36,056 nt of DNA, taken from CAJQQY01 sp964352225. Its GTDB lineage: Bacteria > Bacteroidota > Bacteroidia > Chitinophagales > Saprospiraceae. The stretch's first letter is position 1. Every line of letters starts with the position of its first letter. Shown piece after piece: positions 1-7,756 of this stretch. The position numbers were made by a program, and so were the translations under genes. Where the stretch lies: contig CAYGRM010000019.1 of assembly GCA_964352225.1 (NCBI GenBank), forward strand, positions 1-36,056, in the 5' to 3' direction. The notes below the pieces were generated by a model. It had not been told where the DNA came from and ran no database searches. It saw nothing but the letters and a program-made list of their open reading frames with translations.

Positions 1-55
1 GCTAGTTGGCGGCTTCGGTTTTTTTTTGCTCAGGTGTAGTTGGTCGGATGCTTAC
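1..55. repeat. Left copy of a 55-bp perfect inverted terminal repeat
   Basis: Bases 1-55 are the exact reverse complement of 36002-36056; base 56 is C while the matching base on the other side (36001) calls for T, so identity stops at 55. The repeat is more GC-rich than its surroundings, contains a run of nine T and carries the word TAGTTGG twice (4-10 and 36-42). It could be a true terminal repeat of a linear or transposable element, or the shared k-mer where an assembly graph ended; 55 is a common assembler k-mer size. Confidence 0.95.
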
Positions 56-104
56 CATAAAACTGAGCCAAGCCATTAAGTAAGTCTTGTTTTGATAAGG
101 TCAT
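30..104 (-). pseudogene. 5' fragment of a small plasmid gene (DUF6876-like), cut by the terminal repeat
   Basis: A strong Shine-Dalgarno sequence (AAAGGAGA, plus-strand 109-117) precedes an ATG at 104. The reading frame begins MTLSKQDLLNGLAQFYG and then enters the terminal repeat at base 55, where it gains seven unrelated codons and a TGA at 30-32. The first 17 residues resemble, from memory, the start of DUF6876 plasmid proteins, which are much longer. The gene therefore looks truncated exactly at the repeat boundary. The remainder is not found at the other end of the window. It could also be a genuine 24-residue peptide, but the strong start signal followed by an abrupt stop in the repeat favours a broken gene. 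Confidence 0.45.
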
Positions 105-115
105 TTCTTTTCTCC

Positions 116-262
116 TTTAATTGGTTAGTTGGGTTTATGCACATCGCATAACCCTTGCCCTTTGGCGAAAATGGGGGAAGGAGATGCAAGGAGGCTCCGA
201 ATGAGGGAAGCCCGTAGGGATACGTTTGGATGCCTTGCATGGACGGGGGGCAAAGCCCCTAA
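116..262 (-). promoter_or_regulatory. Structured GC-rich leader of the truncated small gene
   Basis: This stretch lies upstream of the leftward fragment at 104. It contains a hairpin at 131-154 (GGGTTTATGC pairing with GCATAACCC, one bulged T), an inverted repeat ATGCAAGG (184-191) / CCTTGCAT (233-240), and a short GGGG/CCCC hairpin near 246-259. The word GCCCGTAGGGA (210-220) recurs in the leader at 11513-11523. Similar structured leaders precede the genes ending at 11141 and 35095, so this is probably a shared regulatory or promoter region. The mechanism is unknown. Confidence 0.5.
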
Positions 263-272
263 CCTCAGACAT

Positions 273-298
273 AAAAAAAGCGGCTACAAAGAGCCGCT
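273..298 (-). terminator. Rho-independent terminator for the leftward operon
   Basis: AGCGGCT (279-285) and AGCCGCT (292-298) form a 7-bp stem with a 6-nt loop. On the minus strand the stem is followed by a run of T (plus-strand A at 273-279). It lies 71 bases past the stop of the last leftward gene, 370-585, and would end that operon. Confidence 0.75.
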
Positions 299-369
299 CA
301 TATATTAATTGCTATAATCTATATTATCACACTTATACTGATAAAGATGTAACATGAAAAAAAATATCC

Positions 370-585
370 CTACTCGTCAATCATCCCTGACAATCGTAAA
401 TATGAAAGTTCACCGCTTTTACGTCGTTCCGTGGCTTCTTGAATATATTCCTCAAAAGATATTTTTCCTTTTTGACGATCGAGAAGTTTTTGAAAGTCAT
501 CAATATCAGAATTTAAAAATTCCAATGTCACCGTGACTTTAGTTGTCTCTAATGGATTATTTGATGATTTTTTTATTTTCTTCAT
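370..585 (-). CDS. Small ribbon-helix-helix-like protein, last gene of the leftward operon
   Basis: This encodes a 71-residue basic N-terminal protein. Residues about 15-24 (TKVTVTLEFL) could form a beta strand, followed by two predicted helices including FEEYIQEATERRK. That order is the layout of ribbon-helix-helix DNA-binding proteins such as MetJ/Arc types, but no diagnostic motif is clear. No Shine-Dalgarno sequence is visible; the start is preceded by an A/T-rich stretch, as for most backbone genes here. It follows the 275-aa membrane protein gene by 29 bases and precedes a terminator, so it is probably the last gene of the transcript. It may be a small autoregulator. The function is not established. 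Confidence 0.6.
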   Translation of the reverse strand: MKKIKKSSNNPLETTKVTVTLEFLNSDIDDFQKLLDRQKGKISFEEYIQEATERRKSGELSYLRLSGMIDE

Positions 586-614
586 AACATTTAATTGTGG
601 TTTGGTTTATTCAA

Positions 615-1442
615 TTAGACAAATTTTTCCAACTCATCATTTCTTATCATAAGCCTATGCTGCACAGTTTCTTTCAATTGCACTAAATCAAACACAAGCC
701 AATCTTGATTGGTATTAAAATATTCATCCTCGGCAAATTCATTTTCTTTATATTCATCAAAAAGATGTTTTTCTATATTTTCAAATGATGCTCCCATGTG
801 CGAGAAAAACCCTTGTGCCTTTTCTAAATCAAAATCAGGATCAGTTTCTTTTTCAAAAAAATTTTCCTTTGCTCTTTTCAATTCCGTAAACTGCACCTCG
901 ATCCTTAATATTCCTTCTTCATATTCATTAACAGCTAATGCTCGTTTTTCCTTGATCCGGTTTAATGACTCTAGCCTGTGTTCTAAATAAACCCAAAGCC
1001 CTTTATCATTTTTAACTTTTGCTAAATGGTCTTGATACTCTTTGATATAAACTTCGTTTTTTTCGCTTAGTTTCTGAAGTTGAAGGATACGGTCTTCAGC
1101 ATGAATTTTATTATCCTTTAGCATTTGCTCATGCTGCCCCGCTTCACTCTCTGCCCATTGTTGTTTTTTATTAAACGCTCTAGCTAAAGCCTTTTGCCGT
1201 TCCCTTTCTAGTCTGCGCTTTTCTTGCCAAGGTTGAATATATTTTATGTTGATAAAATAAGCGATGATTGCCATTACAATGATACCCACCCCTGCAAACC
1301 ACAACCAGTTAGAATAGATGAATGGTAAAACCGCTTCTTTAATAAAATCTATAATCGCAAGGCATACATAGTAAATGATTGTTCCTACAATCAAGATTGT
1401 TGCTGTTATCCCTACAAATGTGCCGTTACTATCATTACTCAT
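615..1442 (-). CDS. Membrane-anchored coiled-coil protein downstream of the reverse transcriptase
   Basis: The 275-aa product has two hydrophobic segments near the N-terminus, about residues 8-33 (ITATILIVGTIIYYVCLAII) and 45-64 (NWLWFAGVGIIVMAIIAYFI). A long charged region follows (about 75-215), rich in E, K, Q and R with heptad-like spacing, so it probably forms a cytoplasmic coiled coil. The C-terminus is acidic. I do not recognise the family. The start lies 29 bases after the reverse transcriptase stop, so the two are probably co-transcribed. It may be a plasmid transfer-associated membrane protein continuing the TraG operon, or a partner of the reverse transcriptase. Its place in the same transcript is the only evidence for either. 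Confidence 0.7.
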   Translation of the reverse strand: MSNDSNGTFVGITATILIVGTIIYYVCLAIIDFIKEAVLPFIYSNWLWFAGVGIIVMAIIAYFINIKYIQPWQEKRRLERERQKALARAFNKKQQWAESEAGQHEQMLKDNKIHAEDRILQLQKLSEKNEVYIKEYQDHLAKVKNDKGLWVYLEHRLESLNRIKEKRALAVNEYEEGILRIEVQFTELKRAKENFFEKETDPDFDLEKAQGFFSHMGASFENIEKHLFDEYKENEFAEDEYFNTNQDWLVFDLVQLKETVQHRLMIRNDELEKFV

Positions 1443-1471
1443 AATATTGATGATTTTAAAGTGATTAAATA

Positions 1472-2920
1472 TTAGACAAAATTTTGTGCTGCCATTTCCT
1501 GGTTAAATATTTTCCAATGGTTTTTAAGCTGACCTTTTATTTTATTCTCTGGTAAAATCTGGGAAGCCAGATATGCGTAAGACAAAAAATTTGTCCAGTT
1601 AAGCGGCGCATCTGGTTTGTATTCCTTTTGCTGTATGCCACGATGGGTAAACCGTTTATATAGTTTGGATTTTAGAATTGGCTTTTTTGTTTTTTCATAC
1701 TGGTTAAAAAATTGACTGCGTTTGATCGTGCGTTTCATCATCCTATAATAACTCGCCAATATATCCGAACGTAGAAGGACATGCCGACCATCAAATGCAA
1801 AACCCAAATATTCAAATATGGTATTCGTTTGCAATTGTCCGGTATTGATGTTTTTTTCAAAACAATAAAATCTGCCCTGTCTTTTCAAAAAATGAAAAAC
1901 TTGAGTTTTCTTATTCTGGATCTCTAAATTACACGCATGGATTTCATTTTGGATAAACTCAAAAATTTGATGTTCATTTTCCTTAGATGACACAACCAAT
2001 ATATCATCACAGTAACGCCGATATATACCGCCCAAAGATTGAATAAGACGATTGAGTTTTATATCAAAATCCATCATGTACATATTGGAAAGCACCAAAC
2101 TAATAGATGCTCCTTGAGGAATGCCCCTGCCCGTTCCAACATTTTTCTTTACCAATTCCTTCTTCACTAAAAAATCAGTTTCATCACAAAATGCAATCGC
2201 ATTTTTATTGCGCATATATGTTTTCTTTTTAATGGTTTGGTGGCGAATTACCCCTGATTTTTTTTGAACAATAATGCGGTCTTTAAAAACTTCAAATAGT
2301 TCGTGTTCCTCCACATATGAAATATCTGTAAGGCTTTTAAAGAGGTTGAGATGATCATCAGGTAAACCATCCGAGAACCCCATCACCTCAACCCATGATG
2401 CTTTTATCCGGTCATGATCGAGATTATCAAAAAATCCCTTCACATCAAAAGCAATCACAACAAGCTCTTTTTCTTCTCTGGTTTTGATCCAGTTAAAAAT
2501 TTCTCCGGCATGATCTATCGAGCATTTATTTCTACACCTACGTCCATTCACTAAAAGCGGTAGTCTACGGTAAGCTGTAGGAATGTCTGTTAAGCCATGC
2601 TCTTTTAATCTTTCCTCATATTGTGATTCGAGTTGGTGCGCATAGTAACGATAAATATTTGCGTCTATGTGTGAGGGGTAAAAAATACCTCGTACCTTTT
2701 CTGAAGCAAAACGGCGTTTTGTTCTTGTTCCGTCTTCATTCTTCTGTCGTCTAAAGCGCCTCTTTTTTATTTCTCGATGAATAAAAGGTATAAATACATG
2801 CGTTGCTATGCAGCTCTCATCTTTGATGTAAGCTTTCATTCGCCGCACTTGTTTTTTACTCTGTGGCGGCAATCCAATATGTGGATATGGATTAATCCGA
2901 AACCATTGTCTATTCCTCAT
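1472..2920 (-). CDS. Reverse transcriptase resembling defence type DRT2 (unknown-group RT)
   Basis: The 482-aa RNA-directed DNA polymerase has the main RT motifs: motif A FDVKGFFDNLDH (about 158-169), a GRGIPQGASIS motif (about 264-274), and the catalytic motif YRRYCDD (YCDD at about 303-306). No endonuclease or integrase domain is visible. The N-terminal NPYPHIGLP and FIPFIHREIKKRRF segments and the YCDD active site resemble, from memory, the DRT2/UG2 antiviral RTs. I chose ATG at 2920 because homologues appear to start near this MRNRQWF segment. A GTG at 3007 with an AAAGGAG upstream would add 29 hydrophobic residues and overlap the structured RNA region. The gene lies between traG and a membrane coiled-coil gene. 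A DRT2 protein would copy a non-coding RNA encoded just upstream to defend against phage. A different RT class remains possible. Confidence 0.85.
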   Translation of the reverse strand: MRNRQWFRINPYPHIGLPPQSKKQVRRMKAYIKDESCIATHVFIPFIHREIKKRRFRRQKNEDGTRTKRRFASEKVRGIFYPSHIDANIYRYYAHQLESQYEERLKEHGLTDIPTAYRRLPLLVNGRRCRNKCSIDHAGEIFNWIKTREEKELVVIAFDVKGFFDNLDHDRIKASWVEVMGFSDGLPDDHLNLFKSLTDISYVEEHELFEVFKDRIIVQKKSGVIRHQTIKKKTYMRNKNAIAFCDETDFLVKKELVKKNVGTGRGIPQGASISLVLSNMYMMDFDIKLNRLIQSLGGIYRRYCDDILVVSSKENEHQIFEFIQNEIHACNLEIQNKKTQVFHFLKRQGRFYCFEKNINTGQLQTNTIFEYLGFAFDGRHVLLRSDILASYYRMMKRTIKRSQFFNQYEKTKKPILKSKLYKRFTHRGIQQKEYKPDAPLNWTNFLSYAYLASQILPENKIKGQLKNHWKIFNQEMAAQNFV

Positions 2921-2930
2921 AATTAAAAGG

Positions 2931-3104
2931 ATGAAGACCAACAAGGACAAATGGAGCATGCTAAAATAAGCGATACATGCTTTGAAGATGCGCAAAAAAT
3001 ATTGCACATCGCTCCTTTAAAAGAATGCATTGTGGCGCATTATCATGTGGACGATGTAAAACGTATCGCTCGGCTGTTGCCCATGCGGTCTTCATGTATT
3101 TTTA
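2931..3104 (-). ncRNA. Candidate structured RNA partner of the reverse transcriptase
   Basis: On the minus strand, ATGAAGACC (plus 3087-3095) pairs perfectly with GGTCTTCAT (plus 2931-2939), closing a domain of about 165 nt that ends 10 bases before the RT start. Four or five local hairpins lie inside: GCGAT/ATCGT at 3051-3069; AATGC/GCATT at 3024-3041; an 8-bp stem GATGTGCA/TGCGCATC with one G-U pair at 2987-3010; AGCATG/CATGCT at 2955-2981; and a weak GGC/GCC at 3072-3081. This much pairing in a short A/T-rich gap directly before an RT fits a template or scaffold RNA, as in DRT2 and retrons. A 44-codon frame beginning at plus 3095 and ending at 2961 also crosses it. Ends are estimated from the pairing and the TAnnTTTG element. 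Confidence 0.55.
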
Positions 3105-3110
3105 TTGTTA

Positions 3111-3118
3111 CAAAATTA
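3111..3118 (-). promoter_or_regulatory. Bacteroidota -7 element before the candidate RNA
   Basis: The minus strand reads TAATTTTG here, an exact match to the Bacteroidota -7 consensus TAnnTTTG. Transcription would start about 7 bases downstream, close to the outer edge of the 9-bp closing stem. No good -33 element is seen at the usual distance, which lowers confidence. Confidence 0.4.
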
Positions 3119-3120
3119 TT

Positions 3121-5262
3121 TTACCACTCTTCAAAATGCCCTCTCAAGCCTTCATTTGGAAAGCTGTGAAATTGCTTTTCTTCAAATTTATTATCTCCTC
3201 CAAATTTTAAAGGCTTAAAGGAAACCCTCTCCAGGAGCATGGGATAATCTTCTGTCGTTCGTACATATTGTATATTATCAGACTTACGGAACTTGTTCAT
3301 AACTTCATTGGGCGTTAATAAAGGCAGAGCTGTTTCATGAACTGTACGAGGAAAGAAAAAACCAAGACATCCACGGCGGCGTTCTGTTCGTCTTTGGCGA
3401 GCTTCACCTAAATCTTGGCTCACCCATTCAGCCGTCTTCATGTTGTTGACGGCAAACACTTGTATAGTGGAGTTAGCCAAAATACTTTCAAATCGTTTCC
3501 CGTAATCATTTTGCAACTGTCCAATTTCTTGAATGAACCCCCAGAGTTTAATTTTGTAACTACGAAGTATCCCAAATCCTTCTGCTACAACTTCAATCTT
3601 ACCTCCCAAACGAGGCAGTTCATCAAGCATGACAAGAGTAGGAATTTCAGGTAGTCGCTCTCTATTTTGCTGCATGGATTTTATTCCAATAGAGATAATA
3701 GTTCGTACCCATCGCATCTGCGATTTTATCATTCCATCAGGTAAGACAACATAGCATGTTTGAATAAAATCATACGCCTCTCCATTTATACCCTTCTCCT
3801 GTTTGACACCAAATTCAGAAAATTTAAAATCTGACTGTTTGGATAAATGATCACGCATTGCAGGGTCTCCAATCCATTTAAGTGACCTTGATACACTACT
3901 AAGAATTGATCCTCTTTCTCGGTCGGACATTTGTTTTAATTTGACTGCGACCTCCATTGGTAAATTACCTGCAGCTGTACCATGAAGCATCATGTCATCA
4001 AGAAGTGCATCAAAGCGTTTTGGATCTGCGGTTTGGGAGGGTTTCTGAATCCCTGCAAAAAGGGAATCCACTTCTGCATTAATATTAACAGGATCAGCAA
4101 AAACCTCGACCCCGTTAATCAAATCAAGAATGAACGGTAGATTATGATGTTCTTTTGGATAGCGATCTAATACAAATGCCGTTACGCCCTCGATGACAGA
4201 ACGAGACCATTCAACCCAATGCTCATCATCAGCACTTCCTGGACTTACTGCCCCATCACTTAGGGCTGATAACATGCCTCTTGCCAATTTGGAATTAATA
4301 TCAATTTCGCATAGCGGATTATAATGAAAGGATGGCAAACCATATTTTTCATTTACCCCAAATGGATCAAGCATGTAGGTTTCGCCGTTAGGCAACTCTT
4401 TAATCGTTTTGCTTTTGATACCATTTTTTAAAAGCCATGCCTTTGAGCTTCTTCGGGCTAGTGTATTTAAACTATGTTCGCCCTTAGGATCGAACACGAT
4501 AATCGAACCTCTATACATTGCTAGATTATTCCAAGCCACCGTTACACTTTTCCCCCCTCCTGAGGCGGCTATAGAAATAATGTGCGGATCATTTTTAATA
4601 CCAATAAATCGAGGTGTATGATCATAAATTGAAAGACTCCTACCTAATACAATTGTATCGGTCAAAATACCTTTGAACTTATCATTTTTAGATAAATCAA
4701 CTTCTCGTTTTTCGTAGGTTCTAATCCCTGCCCAACGGCCTGACCCTCCACGATTTTCTTTAAAGGTTCTACGATAAAAACGACTTGTCTCTTTCCAAAC
4801 TGAAATACGATAAAATAAATATGGGGGTGCAAAAGCAATCAGGACAGGCATAACAAAATGCGATTTTACAATGCTCCAAAACATTGCCAACGAACTGCTT
4901 TTTTGGAACGCCTCAATGCCCCATACAACAACACCAATATAAAACCACCAATAAGCTAACACGATCAAGATGTAGAAAGCCTTACTTATATTTTTTTGGC
5001 GAGAGCTATATTTTAGGCTTTGAACTATTTTATAAAAAATACCTGTCAGGACAACCATAAGAGCCATTATCCATACCATGACTGAAGTATTTTCTGAATC
5101 ACTTCGCCATAAATGATCAATCCTAAACAGATCAAAATAAAGCCATCCAAGTGCCATCAAAATGGAAAATACTGACAATAAAATATACCGAATGCCGTAA
5201 GGAATTTGCATGATAAAATATTTTAGAAGATTAGGAGGCAGCTCTTTTGAAAAAAGAGCCAT
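3121..5262 (-). CDS. traG: Type IV coupling protein, TraG/VirD4 family
   Basis: The 713-aa coupling ATPase delivers the relaxase-DNA complex to a conjugation channel at the inner membrane. Four hydrophobic segments occupy about residues 22-43, 61-80, 95-116 and 136-152. The Walker A motif is SGGGKSVT (about 234-241), followed by a beta strand with FDPKGEHS (about 257-264), which is characteristic of VirD4/TraG. Walker B is TLVMLDELPRLGG (about 542-554). The length is near the usual 600-750. There is no Shine-Dalgarno sequence. It begins 11 bases after the 5274-5906 gene, so the two are probably translated from one message. No VirB channel genes are present, so the plasmid is probably mobilised by a helper. 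The sequence resembles alphaproteobacterial TraG, by eye. Confidence 0.93.
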   Translation of the reverse strand: MALFSKELPPNLLKYFIMQIPYGIRYILLSVFSILMALGWLYFDLFRIDHLWRSDSENTSVMVWIMALMVVLTGIFYKIVQSLKYSSRQKNISKAFYILIVLAYWWFYIGVVVWGIEAFQKSSSLAMFWSIVKSHFVMPVLIAFAPPYLFYRISVWKETSRFYRRTFKENRGGSGRWAGIRTYEKREVDLSKNDKFKGILTDTIVLGRSLSIYDHTPRFIGIKNDPHIISIAASGGGKSVTVAWNNLAMYRGSIIVFDPKGEHSLNTLARRSSKAWLLKNGIKSKTIKELPNGETYMLDPFGVNEKYGLPSFHYNPLCEIDINSKLARGMLSALSDGAVSPGSADDEHWVEWSRSVIEGVTAFVLDRYPKEHHNLPFILDLINGVEVFADPVNINAEVDSLFAGIQKPSQTADPKRFDALLDDMMLHGTAAGNLPMEVAVKLKQMSDRERGSILSSVSRSLKWIGDPAMRDHLSKQSDFKFSEFGVKQEKGINGEAYDFIQTCYVVLPDGMIKSQMRWVRTIISIGIKSMQQNRERLPEIPTLVMLDELPRLGGKIEVVAEGFGILRSYKIKLWGFIQEIGQLQNDYGKRFESILANSTIQVFAVNNMKTAEWVSQDLGEARQRRTERRRGCLGFFFPRTVHETALPLLTPNEVMNKFRKSDNIQYVRTTEDYPMLLERVSFKPLKFGGDNKFEEKQFHSFPNEGLRGHFEEW

Positions 5263-5273
5263 CTTAAAATGTT

Positions 5274-5906
5274 TTAAATATTAGTCTCCTTCGTCGCTGT
5301 AAAATTCGCCCACCCTGCCATCACATGGAGAACACCGTTTGGATTAACAGGAATGCTATCGGCCATCTTCTCCATTTCTTTTTCAGTCGGAAATTCTAAA
5401 TGCTGTAATAAATATTTTGCACGCTCTTGACGCATATCAAAGCGATAAGGAATTTTATCAAGGTCAAGTGCGCCATCAGGTAGGTTCAATATTTTTTGAA
5501 TCCATGCAGCATAAATGCTTGGGAATATCCCAAAACTCATCATTGCATCTCTGCCTTCATTTATACGGTCTATGAAATCAGGAATTAGGAAATCTTGAAT
5601 ATGCTTCCTCACATCATCTTCTGTCGTATCGAGCTGCATCATTTTAAAATGATAATGACCTGCATGAAAAAGAATATCTCTGGCTTCAACTACATTTACC
5701 CCATACATATTATTAACTAAATCTGCGGGCAAATGTGCTTTTAAATTTTGCGTAAGTATAATGTTATAAAATTCGGCTCCTGCCAATAAATCCATGGCTT
5801 GTTGGTAAAAAATATTATGGATGCTTGGACGCTTGAAATACATTAGAGCAGCACCAATGCACCAAATCACAAAAATGGCGAGAATGATAATTATTAGAAT
5901 TTTCAT
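5274..5906 (-). CDS. Single-pass membrane protein, first gene of the traG operon
   Basis: The 210-aa product begins with one strongly hydrophobic segment (about residues 3-23, ILIIIILAIFVIWCIGAALM) and then a soluble, mostly helical domain with no motif I recognise. The N-terminal segment looks like a membrane anchor rather than a cleaved signal, since no cleavage site follows. Its place 11 bases upstream of traG suggests a role with the coupling protein, for example as a relaxosome or membrane adaptor, but this rests on position only. The start faces the rightward gene at 6055 across a 148-base divergent promoter region. Confidence 0.75.
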   Translation of the reverse strand: MKILIIIILAIFVIWCIGAALMYFKRPSIHNIFYQQAMDLLAGAEFYNIILTQNLKAHLPADLVNNMYGVNVVEARDILFHAGHYHFKMMQLDTTEDDVRKHIQDFLIPDFIDRINEGRDAMMSFGIFPSIYAAWIQKILNLPDGALDLDKIPYRFDMRQERAKYLLQHLEFPTEKEMEKMADSIPVNPNGVLHVMAGWANFTATKETNI

Positions 5907-5983
5907 AGATGATTATTTTGATGAAAAATTATATGCCCTCATGGGCACAAAACAAACATCTGAAAATTCAATGTCTTCAGCGG

Positions 5984-6045
5984 TTGAATCGTAAAAAATC
6001 CAAAAAGAATTCAATATCTTGAATTTTCGATTCAAAACGATTCAA
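5984..6045. promoter_or_regulatory. CGATTCAA operator-like repeats in a divergent promoter region
   Basis: The 8-mer CGATTCAA occurs directly at 6028-6035 and 6038-6045, 10 bases apart (one helical turn), and inverted (TTGAATCG) at 5984-5991. All lie between the divergent starts at 5906 and 6055, the nearest copy being 9 bases before the ATG at 6055. This fits binding sites for a regulator of the TIR-like gene or of both transcripts. The binding protein is unknown. Confidence 0.45.
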
Positions 6046-6054
6046 AGACAAACG

Positions 6055-7425
6055 ATGACAAACGGAGACCTAGAAAAAAAAATAAGAGTAATCTACGATG
6101 AGATTAAAACCAAAAAAATGGCAGGTTTTTTCCAATCTTGGATTTCCCATCACAAAGAAATTTTTCCTGAAACAGATAGAAATAATATGACCCGAACAGG
6201 AATGGGTGATGTATTGGACGATTTAGAAAAAAATCCTTCTAATCCTGCATCTAAAAAAGATCTTCAATATTATAAAACGCTCAAAAGTGATTTTGATGCC
6301 TTGTTGGAATGGATTCCAACAATCAAAGAATATATCAAAAGCAAAAAAAGTCTTCCTAAAAAAACGACCTCTTACGAGCAAAAATTTTGGGGTACAAAAT
6401 GGTATGCCTATCTTTTTGATAATCAATTTAAAATACCTGTAAAACTTGGACGTGTGACCATTGAAATTAACGATCAAGGATCTGTCACATTAAAAAATAT
6501 GGTTAATGAAAAAAGTGAAAAAAAATATGAAGGACATTTTAGATTGCTTGAACAGAGGTATGCCATTTTTGAATTAAGAGGCACGATCAATAAAGAGAAA
6601 CCTCTTTACATAGAAACAATCATGGGTATGACTCCCCCTGAGGTTTCTTTAGGGTCATATATAATAACTGAACGAGACACTATTGTTTCTGGAACAATGA
6701 TTTTACATCTAATAAAAAATGAAAATACTTTCTCTGAATCTGACCTCAAGCCTTTGTCCTTTAGAGATAAAGAAACACAAAAAGAATTTATGTTAGTTAG
6801 TGAATATATTAAAAGCTTTCTTTCAAAAAAGCAAAATAACTATAACAAAATACCTACTGGTGTTTATTCTATAGAAAATTTAAAAACCCATATATCCCAA
6901 TACAAGCGAAACAAAAAAAATCTTTTTTTTGATGAAGAAAAATCTATTGTTTTTATTGCCTCTCCTGCTCACTCAATTTCACAAGTAGACTTTGAAAAAA
7001 ACAAAAAAGACATTAGTGATTTAAAGATCAAACTAAAAAAAGAAATTGGTGAGTTTGTAAAATTCAAATTCCCTAGTGGACAAAAGAAACCTCTTGCCCG
7101 AAAATCTAGATTTTTAAACAATCTAAATCTTATCTCTAAAACTCATCTTTTTGTTTTGATTTATTTGGATAGCAATACTTCAAGTCCTCTTAATGCCTCT
7201 GCCGCTTTGTTAGAATTAGGATGGGCTATGGCTTTCTCTAAAGCAATCTTAATTTTTTATGATAATGAAAATATTATGCCTTCCATTGTCCCTTCTCTCA
7301 ATGGTGTTGAAGATTTCAAAGCTGTTCATATTCCCTCTAGCGCAGATACATTTGAATTTATTTATACAGAACTATTAAGCGAGTTATATTTTCATTTAAA
7401 ACTTGGCTTAGATCAGGAAGAATAA
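6055..7425 (+). CDS. Two-domain protein with a TIR- or deoxyribosyltransferase-like C-terminal domain, possible defence effector
   Basis: The 456-aa product starts at ATG 6055; an upstream in-frame TTG at 6019 would add 12 residues and run through the operator-like repeats. The N-terminal half is helical and then beta-rich (about 100-240, including KWYAYLFD and SVTLKNM). That part looks like a ligand-sensing or regulatory domain found in many bacterial proteins, but I cannot name it. The C-terminal part (about 290-450) begins with a strand SIVFIASPAHS, continues with a second core strand LFVLIYLDSN, and has SAALLELGWAMAFSKAILIF. An acidic residue in such an LELGxA helix is where TIR NADases and nucleoside deoxyribosyltransferases place their catalytic glutamate. 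If so, it could deplete NAD or nucleotides on infection. The assignment is by fold-like pattern only. Confidence 0.7.
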   Translation: MTNGDLEKKIRVIYDEIKTKKMAGFFQSWISHHKEIFPETDRNNMTRTGMGDVLDDLEKNPSNPASKKDLQYYKTLKSDFDALLEWIPTIKEYIKSKKSLPKKTTSYEQKFWGTKWYAYLFDNQFKIPVKLGRVTIEINDQGSVTLKNMVNEKSEKKYEGHFRLLEQRYAIFELRGTINKEKPLYIETIMGMTPPEVSLGSYIITERDTIVSGTMILHLIKNENTFSESDLKPLSFRDKETQKEFMLVSEYIKSFLSKKQNNYNKIPTGVYSIENLKTHISQYKRNKKNLFFDEEKSIVFIASPAHSISQVDFEKNKKDISDLKIKLKKEIGEFVKFKFPSGQKKPLARKSRFLNNLNLISKTHLFVLIYLDSNTSSPLNASAALLELGWAMAFSKAILIFYDNENIMPSIVPSLNGVEDFKAVHIPSSADTFEFIYTELLSELYFHLKLGLDQEE

Positions 7426-7430
7426 AATCA

Positions 7431-7459
7431 TTGACAGAATAAAGCGGTATTGATATACA
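7431..7459 (+). promoter_or_regulatory. Consensus-like sigma70 promoter
   Basis: TTGACA at 7431-7436 and TATACA at 7454-7459 are 17 bases apart, a near-perfect sigma70-type promoter. It begins 5 bases after the stop of the previous gene and drives the small gene at 7493. Bacteroidota primary sigma factors normally use a different consensus, so this promoter may have come from a proteobacterial donor. Confidence 0.65.
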
Positions 7460-7492
7460 TCATTTAAACTTATTTACTGGAAAGGAAAAGAC

Positions 7493-7756
7493 ATGGGAAA
7501 GAAGATGAAGAAAATAGATAAATTAAAAATGGTATTTAATTTTACAGATAATGTTCCATGCTATAGTGATGTGAGTAGAGAAGTAAGAGACCTAATATAT
7601 AAAATTGAAACCCATTATGATGGGGATGGACTCAAAGCAGCAGAAAAACACAATAAAGACCACCCTCCAACGGAGAAAGAAAAACAAGAGGCAAAGAAAG
7701 ATATAGAAAGCTCGATTTACTTCCAAAATATAATCAAAAAAAACTGGATGCCTTAA
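7493..7756 (+). CDS. Small acidic/basic hypothetical protein with its own promoter
   Basis: The 87-aa product is highly charged, with a KMKKIDKLKM N-terminus and a lysine/glutamate-rich middle (EKHNKDHPPTEKEKQEAKKD). The start is well supported: GGAAAGG lies 7 bases before the ATG and a sigma70-type promoter lies 34 bases upstream. The stop at 7754-7756 directly abuts the stop of the convergent relaxase gene. I do not recognise a family. It might be an antitoxin or immunity partner of the preceding TIR-like gene, but its separate promoter allows independent expression. Confidence 0.65.
   Translation: MGKKMKKIDKLKMVFNFTDNVPCYSDVSREVRDLIYKIETHYDGDGLKAAEKHNKDHPPTEKEKQEAKKDIESSIYFQNIIKKNWMP

Noticed and set aside
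1472..2920. Group II intron, retron or diversity-generating system for the reverse transcriptase
   Set aside because: No maturase or endonuclease domain is visible, no template/variable repeat pair was found nearby, and no retron-style msr-msd layout could be built with confidence.
3025..3210. Rightward frames opposite the end of traG and the RNA region
   Set aside because: They lie on the complement of traG and of the folded region and have no start signal.
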